From Candidatus Blautia intestinipullorum (GTDB taxonomy: Bacteria; Bacillota; Clostridia; Lachnospirales; Lachnospiraceae): a stretch of DNA of 18,754 nt. The translations under genes and the position numbers were made by a program. The first letter of the stretch is position 1. The number at the start of each line of letters is the position of its first letter. Below are positions 12,872 through 18,754 of the stretch, in pieces. The stretch lies in the NCBI GenBank assembly GCA_019120475.1, contig DWVA01000244.1, forward strand, positions 1 to 18,754, given 5' to 3'. The notes below the pieces were generated by a model. It was not told the origin of the DNA. It was given only the letters and a program-made list of their open reading frames with translations, and did not search any database.

Positions 12872-14299
12872 ATGATCGAGAAAAAAATGCCGGAAAACTT
12901 TCTCTGGGGCGGCGCTACTGCCGCCAACCAGTATGAAGGCGGCTGGAACGAAGACGGAAGAGGCCCTTCTATCGCCGACATCCTCACCGGAGGCAGCGTA
13001 GATAAAGAACGCCGTCTTACTGTTCCCGCTCCTGTAGAGGGAGAATTTTATCCCAATCATGAGGCAACAGATTTCTATCACCACTATAAAGAGGATATCG
13101 CTCTTTTTGGAGAAATGGGCTTTAAAGTATACCGTTTCTCTGTGTCATGGTCCAGGATCTTTCCTATGGGAGATGAAGAAACGCCCAATGAAAAGGGTCT
13201 GGAATTTTATGACAGGGTTATCGATGAGCTGGAGAAATACGGGATCGAGCCCCTGATCACCATTTCCCATTATGAGAATCCCCTTCACCTGTCCCTGGCT
13301 TACGGCGGGTGGAAAAACCGGAAACTCATTGACTTTTATCTGCGCTTTGCGAAGGTACTTTTTGAACGTTATAAGGGAAGAGTAAAATACTGGCTGACTT
13401 TCAATGAGATCAATATGCTCACGGAACCATTCGGAGCCGTATTCTGCGCAGGAATGCTGGATGAAGCGGACAATAACGAGGAAACCCGCTACCAGGCAAT
13501 GCATCACCAGCTTGTGGCCAGCGCCCTCGCCGTAAAAATGGCTCATGAGATCGATCCGGAAAACAAACTGGGCTGTATGCTGGCGTATCACAACGGTTAT
13601 CCTTATACATGCCATCCAAAGGACGTCTTCTTTGCCCAGCAGTACTGTCAGATCCACAACAACATTGCAGGAGACGTGCATGTCCGGGGAGCTTATCCGG
13701 GATTCGCCCATCGTTATTTTGCGGAACACGGCATCCGCCTGGAAATGCTTCCGGAAGATGCGGAAATCCTCAGAAACGGAACTGTGGATTTTGTAAGTAT
13801 CAGCTACTATTCCAGCAACTGCGTCAGTCTCACCCAGGAAGGCGCGGAAACCACTCAGGGCAACGGCACCGTTAATATAAAGAATCCCTACCTGAAAGCT
13901 TCTGACTGGGGATGGCAGATCGACGCTCTGGGACTTCGTTATGTACTGAACCAGATTTACGACCGCTACCAGATCCCCATTATGATTGTGGAAAACGGAC
14001 TGGGCGCTGTGGATGAGATCACACCGGACGGACAGATCCATGATGATTACCGTATTGACTATATGCGTCAACACATTGAGGAAATGAAGGAAGCCGTCTG
14101 CGACGGTGTTGACCTGATAGGATACACCTGCTGGGGATGTACAGATGTTGTCAGCGCTTCCACCGGAGAGGTGAAAAAGCGCTACGGGCTGATCTTCGTA
14201 GACAAATACGACGACGGTACAGGTGACATGTCCCGTAAACGCAAGGATTCCTTCTACTGGTACAAAAAAGTTATAGAAAGCAACGGAGAAATCCTGTAA
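12872..14299 (+). CDS. bglA: 6-phospho-beta-glucosidase, GH1
   Basis: 475 residues, glycoside hydrolase family 1. The acid/base is Glu179 in LTFNEIN and the nucleophile is Glu374 in IVENGLG. The N-terminal FLWGGATAANQYEGGW and YRFSVSWSRIFP segments are standard, and the late KKRYGLIFVD loop with nearby Ser/Lys is the phosphate-binding region of 6-phospho enzymes. It splits phosphorylated beta-glucosides delivered by BglP into glucose 6-phosphate and an aglycone or glucose. AGAGGAGG precedes the ATG. It is the last gene of the operon and is followed by a strong terminator. Confidence 0.95.
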   Translation: MIEKKMPENFLWGGATAANQYEGGWNEDGRGPSIADILTGGSVDKERRLTVPAPVEGEFYPNHEATDFYHHYKEDIALFGEMGFKVYRFSVSWSRIFPMGDEETPNEKGLEFYDRVIDELEKYGIEPLITISHYENPLHLSLAYGGWKNRKLIDFYLRFAKVLFERYKGRVKYWLTFNEINMLTEPFGAVFCAGMLDEADNNEETRYQAMHHQLVASALAVKMAHEIDPENKLGCMLAYHNGYPYTCHPKDVFFAQQYCQIHNNIAGDVHVRGAYPGFAHRYFAEHGIRLEMLPEDAEILRNGTVDFVSISYYSSNCVSLTQEGAETTQGNGTVNIKNPYLKASDWGWQIDALGLRYVLNQIYDRYQIPIMIVENGLGAVDEITPDGQIHDDYRIDYMRQHIEEMKEAVCDGVDLIGYTCWGCTDVVSASTGEVKKRYGLIFVDKYDDGTGDMSRKRKDSFYWYKKVIESNGEIL

Positions 14300-14318
14300 A
14301 ACTTTATTTCTGAATTCA

Positions 14319-14355
14319 AACCCGCCGGATAGAGCAAAATCCGGCGGGTTTTTCC
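14319..14355 (+). terminator. terminator of the bgl operon
   Basis: AACCCGCCGGAT (14319-14330) pairs perfectly with ATCCGGCGGGTT (14339-14350), followed by a run of T. A strong intrinsic terminator 20 bp after bglA. Confidence 0.93.
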
Positions 14356-14376
14356 GTCCAGTCAGTTGTTTCGTGA

Positions 14377-14404
14377 TTGACTTTGTTCATATTTCTGATA
14401 TATT
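14377..14404 (+). promoter_or_regulatory. promoter of the CLC transporter gene
   Basis: TTGACT (14377-14382), 16-bp spacer, TATATT (14399-14404). The leader of about 80 nt contains a hairpin TGCGCT (14432-14437)/AGCGCA (14444-14449) with an all-T loop; it is not followed closely enough by a T-run to be a sure terminator. No fluoride riboswitch was recognised. Confidence 0.6.
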
Positions 14405-14490
14405 GATTTTATGATACCAAAGAACTGGAACTGCGCTTTTTTTAGCGCACTGCCCTTTTTCATACAAGCACCGGACAGTGAGGAGACAAC

Positions 14491-15777
14491 ATGGCTGAGA
14501 AAAAACATTCACGGGAACTGAAAATGATTCATTATTATGGCAGACGGATATGGCGGGACGCCTTCAATCTGGTGAAATGGCTGGCTCTGGCAGTACTCAC
14601 AGGCTGTCTTGTAGGCGTGGTCAGCAGTCTTTTTGCCAGAGTTCTGAAGATCGTCACCGACTATCGTACAGAGCATCTTTTTGTGTTTTTTCTTCTCCCC
14701 CTGTCCGGTGTTCTTATCGTCTTTCTGTATCAGAAGATCGGCCGGGAGGACAGAGGCACCAACCAGGTGCTTTCTTCCATCCGTTCCCAGGATGATGTTC
14801 CCTTACGCTCCGCGCCCCTGATCTTTGTCTCCACTGTTTTGACCCACCTTACAGGAGGATCCGCCGGACGGGAAGGCGCGGCTATCCAGCTTGGAGGGAG
14901 CATCGGAAATCAAATCGGACGGTGGCTCCGTCTGGACGAGGAGGATAAGCACGTTATGGTCATGTGCGGAATGAGCGCCGCATTTTCCGCCGTATTCGGA
15001 ACGCCTATGGCCGCGGCTGTATTTTCCATGGAAGTAGTCAGCGTGGGAGTTATGTACTACGCCGCCCTTCTTCCCTGTGTGATCTCTTCTCTGATCGCAT
15101 CGAAATTCGCCGCTGTCCTGGAAATCCAGCCTGAAAATTTCAATGTGCTTCAGATTCCCGAGCTTTCTGCGGCGACCGGCCTTAAGATGGCGGCTGTAGC
15201 CGTCTGCTGCGGCATTGTCAGCATTCTTTTCTGCCTGGCTCTTCACGGGGTCAGCTATTTATACAGCCGCTATCTGAAAAATCCCTATCTTCGCGCTGCT
15301 GCCGCGGCTGTTTTGATCATTGCCGTGACTTTGCTTCTGGGTACTGCGGATTATATGGGAGCCGGAAATGAACTGATCCAGAGAGCCATTGAAGATGGAA
15401 AAGCCCGCCCCCTGGATTTCTTCTGGAAATTGATTCTGACCGCGCTTACCATGCGGGCAGGATTCCGGGGAGGAGAGATTGTGCCGTCTCTCTGTATCGG
15501 CGCCACTCTGGGCTGTGTTCTTGGTCAGGCTCTTGGACTTTACGCTCCCTTAAGCGCTGCCGCCGGAATGGTCGCTCTTTTCTGCGGCGTTACCAACTGC
15601 CCTATTACATCTATTCTCATCGCCTTTGAACTTTTCGGCTTTCAGGGAGTTTCCTATTATCTGATCGCGGTTGCTATAAGCTATGCTGTTTCCGGATATT
15701 ACAGTCTTTATAAGGATCAGACCATTGTATATTCCAAATACAAGGCGAAATATATCAACCGCCATACCCGCTCCTGA
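14491..15777 (+). CDS. CLC-type anion transporter, probably fluoride/proton exchanger branch
   Basis: 428 residues with about ten or more membrane helices. The selectivity region reads THLTGGSAGREGAAIQ (118-133), keeping the gating Glu128, followed by GMSAAFSAVFGTPMAAAVFSMEV (160-182). The third motif is GGEIVP (327-332) rather than the GxFxP of chloride-type members. This combination resembles the CLC-F fluoride/proton antiporters, which protect cells by expelling fluoride, better than the EriC chloride exchangers; the subgroup call is from remembered motifs, not alignment. It carries no C-terminal CBS domain. GAGGAG precedes the ATG. It has its own promoter and stands alone between the bgl operon and pyruvate kinase. 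Confidence 0.85.
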   Translation: MAEKKHSRELKMIHYYGRRIWRDAFNLVKWLALAVLTGCLVGVVSSLFARVLKIVTDYRTEHLFVFFLLPLSGVLIVFLYQKIGREDRGTNQVLSSIRSQDDVPLRSAPLIFVSTVLTHLTGGSAGREGAAIQLGGSIGNQIGRWLRLDEEDKHVMVMCGMSAAFSAVFGTPMAAAVFSMEVVSVGVMYYAALLPCVISSLIASKFAAVLEIQPENFNVLQIPELSAATGLKMAAVAVCCGIVSILFCLALHGVSYLYSRYLKNPYLRAAAAAVLIIAVTLLLGTADYMGAGNELIQRAIEDGKARPLDFFWKLILTALTMRAGFRGGEIVPSLCIGATLGCVLGQALGLYAPLSAAAGMVALFCGVTNCPITSILIAFELFGFQGVSYYLIAVAISYAVSGYYSLYKDQTIVYSKYKAKYINRHTRS

Positions 15778-15839
15778 GGGATGCGGACGTTCTGCACAGA
15801 TATTACAAAAAACCTCTGGAAAAATATACATAAATCTGC

Positions 15840-15867
15840 TTGTAGAATGTTCATAATATGATAAAAT
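15840..15867 (+). promoter_or_regulatory. pyruvate kinase promoter
   Basis: TTGTAG (15840-15845), 16-bp spacer, TAAAAT (15862-15867). It leaves a leader of about 85 nt. Between 15778 and 15839 I see no clear terminator for the CLC gene. Confidence 0.55.
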
Positions 15868-15957
15868 AGAAGTATATTTTGGTAACTTTTCAGGGAGCTG
15901 CCGCTCTTAAATCTGAAAAAGCCATCTATCTCGTAAAATATCAGGAGGAATCATATA

Positions 15958-17382
15958 ATGCGCAAAACGAAAATTATTTGTACTCTGGGTCCGTCTACAG
16001 ACAAAGAAGGAATCCTTGAGCAGCTTGCCATTGAGGGCATGGACGTAGCAAGATTTAATTTCTCTCACGGTTCCCATGAAGAACAGAAGGGACGTCTTGA
16101 CAGATTAAAGGAAATCCGGAAACGTCTGAACAGACCTATTGCTGCGCTTCTTGATACAAAAGGCCCTGAAATCCGTATCCGCGAATTTGCAGAAGGCAAG
16201 GTCACTCTGACAGAAGGACAGGAATTTACCCTGACTCCCGATGAAATCCAGGGAAATGAAAAAATCGTATCTGTAACATACAAAGATCTGTACAAAGACG
16301 TTAAGCCGGGAGACAGCATACTGATCGACGACGGTCTGATCGGTATGGAAGTACAGAGTATAGAGGGACATGATATCCACTGTATCGTCAAAAACGGCGG
16401 CGTTGTTTCCAACAAGAAGGGCGTCAACCTTCCCGGAGTTGAAGTAAATATGCCTTTTATCAGCGAAAAGGACAGGGAAGATATCCTTTTCGGCATTGAG
16501 GAAGGCTTTGACTTCATCGCAGCCTCCTTTACAAGAACTGCCGCGGATGTCAATGAGATCCGCAAGATCCTCAACGAAAACGGCGGGCGCGATCTGAACA
16601 TCATTGCGAAGATTGAAAATCAGCAGGGCGTAGACAATATAGACAGCATCATTGAGGCCGCAGACGGCATCATGATCGCCCGGGGCGATATGGGTGTGGA
16701 GATCCCTCTGGAAGACGTACCGGTTATCCAGAAGGAGATCATCAATAAGGTATATACCGCCGGCAAACAGGTGATCACAGCTACGCAGATGCTTGATTCC
16801 ATGATCAAGAATCCTCGTCCTACACGTGCGGAAACTACAGACGTGGCCAATGCCATTTATCAGGGAACCAGCGCCATCATGCTTTCCGGAGAGACTGCGG
16901 CAGGCAAATATCCTGTGGAGGCGCTCCGCACCATGGTAAAAATCGCCATCCGTACAGAAAGCGACGTTCCCTATAATCAACAGTTCAGTATCCGCAACAA
17001 AGACCATGCCCCGGATATGACTACCGCCATTTCTCATGCAACCTGCATGACTGCCATTGATCTTGGCGCGAAGGCCATCATTACAGTCAGCCGTTCCGGC
17101 AATACCGCACGGATGGTTTCCAAATACCGTCCAGGCTGTATGATCGTAGGATGTTCACCGGAAGAGCATACCTGCAGACAGTTGAATATGTCCTGGGGAA
17201 TCACCCCTGTTCTGATCAAGGAAGAATACAGCATGGAGATCCTTCTTCTCCACGCCACAGAAGCAGCCGAGAGAGCCGGCTATGTGGAGAAAGGAGACAT
17301 CGTTGTCCTCACCGCAGGCGTTCCTCTTGGCCGCTCCGGTAACACCAATCTTCTGAAGACGACTATCGTCGGAGAATACTAA
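15958..17382 (+). CDS. pyk: pyruvate kinase
   Basis: 474 residues, the standard three-domain length; it lacks the extra C-terminal PEP-utiliser-like domain of Bacillus-type enzymes (about 585 residues). Visible landmarks: KIICTLGPST near the start, ARFNFSHG (around 31-38), LLDTKGPEIRI in the barrel, the catalytic Lys in AKIENQQG and the Mg-binding ARGDMGVEIP, then ATQMLDSM and RPTRAETTDVANA, and the regulatory C domain from about 340. It converts phosphoenolpyruvate and ADP to pyruvate and ATP, the last glycolytic step. AGGAGGA precedes the ATG. It is a single-gene unit with its own promoter and a terminator after it. Confidence 0.96.
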   Translation: MRKTKIICTLGPSTDKEGILEQLAIEGMDVARFNFSHGSHEEQKGRLDRLKEIRKRLNRPIAALLDTKGPEIRIREFAEGKVTLTEGQEFTLTPDEIQGNEKIVSVTYKDLYKDVKPGDSILIDDGLIGMEVQSIEGHDIHCIVKNGGVVSNKKGVNLPGVEVNMPFISEKDREDILFGIEEGFDFIAASFTRTAADVNEIRKILNENGGRDLNIIAKIENQQGVDNIDSIIEAADGIMIARGDMGVEIPLEDVPVIQKEIINKVYTAGKQVITATQMLDSMIKNPRPTRAETTDVANAIYQGTSAIMLSGETAAGKYPVEALRTMVKIAIRTESDVPYNQQFSIRNKDHAPDMTTAISHATCMTAIDLGAKAIITVSRSGNTARMVSKYRPGCMIVGCSPEEHTCRQLNMSWGITPVLIKEEYSMEILLLHATEAAERAGYVEKGDIVVLTAGVPLGRSGNTNLLKTTIVGEY

Positions 17383-17408
17383 AATCCAGATACTGACGGA
17401 ATGAATCA

Positions 17409-17439
17409 GGCCGCTACGCAGAGATGCGTGGCGGCCTTT
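17409..17439 (+). terminator. terminator after pyruvate kinase
   Basis: GGCCGC-t-ACGCA (17409-17420) pairs with TGCGT-g-GCGGCC (17425-17436) around a GAGA loop, followed by only three T. The stem is strong; the short T-run makes it a moderately certain terminator. Confidence 0.7.
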
Positions 17440-17475
17440 GGTACAGTAAGCGTATCAAGGGGGATTTTTTGTATA

Positions 17476-17504
17476 TGGAAAAACATAGAAGAACGGCGTA
17501 TAAT
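17476..17504 (+). promoter_or_regulatory. putative promoter of the Fn3-repeat protein
   Basis: A perfect TATAAT (17499-17504) lies about 42 bp before the start codon; the -35 position at a 17-bp spacing (17476-17481) reads TGGAAA, a weak match. Confidence 0.5.
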
Positions 17505-17546
17505 ATAACTATTCATTACAGAATATCACAAGAAAGGAGTCATTCC

Positions 17547-18754
17547 ATGAATACAAAGAAATTCACCAAGTGGCTGATTGGTGCATTCGCCCTTACTATG
17601 GCTGTCTTCCAGCCTGTAGGCACGCTCCCCGACAATTCACCGCTGAACACTGTCGTAACAGCGGAAGCTGCTTCCACACAACCGGGGAAAGTCACGTTAA
17701 GAGGCATCACAGCGGTAAGCAACAACCGCATCCGCATCAGCTGGAATAAAGCCAGCAACGCCACCCATTACCGCATCTATTACAAAGTACCGGGCGGCAG
17801 ATGGAAGCTGATTAAAACCGTAGGTTCCAACGTAACCAGTTATACCCATGTATCTTCTGCGAAGTATCCAATTAAATGCGGTCAGAAGTACACATATACG
17901 GTTCGTGCCTATAACAGCAAATCCAGGCGAGCTGGAAGCTATAATGCGAAAGGTCTTACCACACGCACTGTTCCTTCTACCGTAGCTTTACGTTCTGCAA
18001 GACGCAATTCCAACAACTCTGTAACAGTCTCCTGGAACAAAGCTTACGGCGGCAACTATTACCGTGTATACCGTAAGACTCCCGGTTCCGGCTGGAAGCT
18101 CCTCGCAAACGTAAGGTCAACTTCTCTATCCTACACCGACAGGAATCCTGTAAAGGGAAAGACGAACATTTACACTGTAAGGATGTACAACAGTGCCACC
18201 AGGGCAGCCGGAAGATACAATACAAGCGGCGTATCGGTAAATATCGGCGGAACCGCTTCCGCTAAGACACCAGGCAAGCCTACACTGTCTAAGATTTCTT
18301 CTTCCGCTTATAATAAAATCACGATTAGCTGGAAGAAGGCCAGCAATGCTACACACTATCGTATTTACTACAAAGCGCCTGGCGGCAGATGGAAGCTGAT
18401 TAAGACAGTAGGCGCAAACACCACATCTTACACACATACTTCTTCCAGCACGTATCCGATTACATGCGGTCAGAACTACACGTATACCGTAAGAGGTTAC
18501 AACAGCTCCTCCAAGAAAGCAGGAAGCTATAACAGCAAAGGCCTGACCACCAAGACATTACCGTCCACCGTATCTTTACGTTACGCGAAACGCAGCGGCA
18601 ACACCGTAACAGTCTCCTGGAACAAAGCTTACGGGGGTAATTATTACAGAGTATACCGTAGGACTGCCGGAACCAGTTGGAAGCTTCTTGCAAACGTAAA
18701 ATCCTCTTCTTTATCCTATACAGATAAGAATCCTGTAAAAGGTCAGAAGAACAT
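17547..18754 (+). CDS. secreted fibronectin-III-like repeat protein, cut by the window end
   Basis: The frame is open from the ATG at 17547 to the last base (402 codons seen), so the C terminus is missing. A lysine-rich start, a hydrophobic stretch (9-21) and a likely signal peptidase site after AEA (39-41) indicate export. After it come Fn3-like beta domains in the order A-B-A-B: A1 about 48-140, B1 about 141-233, a short Gly/Thr/Ser linker, A2 about 244-336, B2 from about 337. Each has the core pattern ISW..A....YRIYYK or VSW..A....YRVYRK and ends in YTVR.YNS. Each A domain holds a single Cys in KCGQ/TCGQ (111, 307). Such modules usually mediate surface or carbohydrate contact; the function here is unknown. 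AAAGGAG precedes the start. Confidence 0.88.
   Translation, partial: MNTKKFTKWLIGAFALTMAVFQPVGTLPDNSPLNTVVTAEAASTQPGKVTLRGITAVSNNRIRISWNKASNATHYRIYYKVPGGRWKLIKTVGSNVTSYTHVSSAKYPIKCGQKYTYTVRAYNSKSRRAGSYNAKGLTTRTVPSTVALRSARRNSNNSVTVSWNKAYGGNYYRVYRKTPGSGWKLLANVRSTSLSYTDRNPVKGKTNIYTVRMYNSATRAAGRYNTSGVSVNIGGTASAKTPGKPTLSKISSSAYNKITISWKKASNATHYRIYYKAPGGRWKLIKTVGANTTSYTHTSSSTYPITCGQNYTYTVRGYNSSSKKAGSYNSKGLTTKTLPSTVSLRYAKRSGNTVTVSWNKAYGGNYYRVYRRTAGTSWKLLANVKSSSLSYTDKNPVKGQKN
17665..18754 (+). repeat. 588-bp tandem repeat coding for paired Fn3-like domains
   Basis: The DNA repeats with a period of 585-588 bp: for example GGCAGATGGAAGCTGATTAA lies at 17796 and again at 18384, and CCTGGAACAAAGCTTACGG at 18031 and 18616. 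Two units are in view, the second incomplete. Close DNA similarity points to recent duplication or ongoing homogenisation; further units may lie beyond the window. Confidence 0.85.

Noticed and set aside
6106..14464. Shared string TGCCC-T-run-CATA in the DUF2284 leader (6106-6120) and the CLC leader (14451-14464)
   Set aside because: T-run lengths differ and surrounding sequences do not align, so it is probably chance in T-rich leaders.
14405..14490. Fluoride riboswitch ahead of the CLC gene
   Set aside because: The leader does not show the conserved core expected of crcB-type aptamers as far as can be judged by eye.
17977..18693. Several minus-strand open frames opposite the Fn3 protein
   Set aside because: They recur with the repeat on the other strand, are Cys/Arg/Ser-rich and have no initiation signals: shadows of the repeat.

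Overview
The window reads as chromosome of a Gram-positive anaerobe of the Bacillota, class Clostridia, most likely a gut Lachnospiraceae. The grounds are strong Shine-Dalgarno sites ahead of nearly every gene, sigma-A promoters, a clostridial-type CsoR with an N-terminal CxxC, a LicT/PTS beta-glucoside operon, a DUF2284 protein and a secreted Fn3-repeat protein. This is judged from the proteins alone; no database search was possible. No tRNA, rRNA, CRISPR array, transposase or phage gene was seen.

Layout. (1) Positions 1-252 hold a compact promoter / short transcript / terminator unit (candidate small RNA, copy 1). (2) 253-3128, minus strand: a five-gene unit read from right to left: zinc alcohol dehydrogenase, SAM methyltransferase, nucleotidyltransferase, HEPN protein and a small DUF6506-like protein. 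(3) 3131-4814: the dehydrogenase promoter, then a divergent MATE efflux gene behind a leader with a strong intrinsic terminator. (4) 4829-4935: small-RNA unit copy 2, followed by minus-strand genes for a DUF1648 membrane protein and a DUF5655 protein. Their upstream DNA carries a second copy of the dehydrogenase promoter fused to a 26-bp remnant of dehydrogenase coding sequence. (5) 6029-6631: DUF2284 putative metal-binding protein behind another leader terminator. (6) 6689-9717: copper homeostasis operon csoR-copA with two CsoR-type operators; the CopZ-like chaperone is fused in frame to the CopA C terminus but keeps its own ribosome binding site and ATG. (7) 9817-14355: beta-glucoside utilisation, licT-bglP-bglA, with two LicT RNA targets (RAT). 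(8) 14377-15777: CLC-type anion transporter resembling the fluoride/proton exchanger branch. (9) 15840-17439: pyruvate kinase. (10) 17476 to the end: start of a secreted protein built from an A-B-A-B fibronectin-III-like repeat, cut by the window edge.

How parts work together. CsoR senses Cu(I) and releases the csoR-copA promoter; CopA exports copper and CopZ would carry it. BglP imports and phosphorylates beta-glucosides, BglA hydrolyses the 6-phospho product, and LicT permits transcription through its leader terminator when the PTS signals substrate. Pyruvate kinase completes glycolysis of the resulting glucose 6-phosphate.

The least ordinary parts are the twin bookended minus-strand units (a near-identical small-RNA/terminator cassette at one end and a near-identical promoter at the other, with different genes inside), the MATE leader whose folds look mutually exclusive, the copA-copZ fusion with an internal start, and the second RAT, which has no terminator and lies next to a hairpin that would cover the bglP ribosome binding site.
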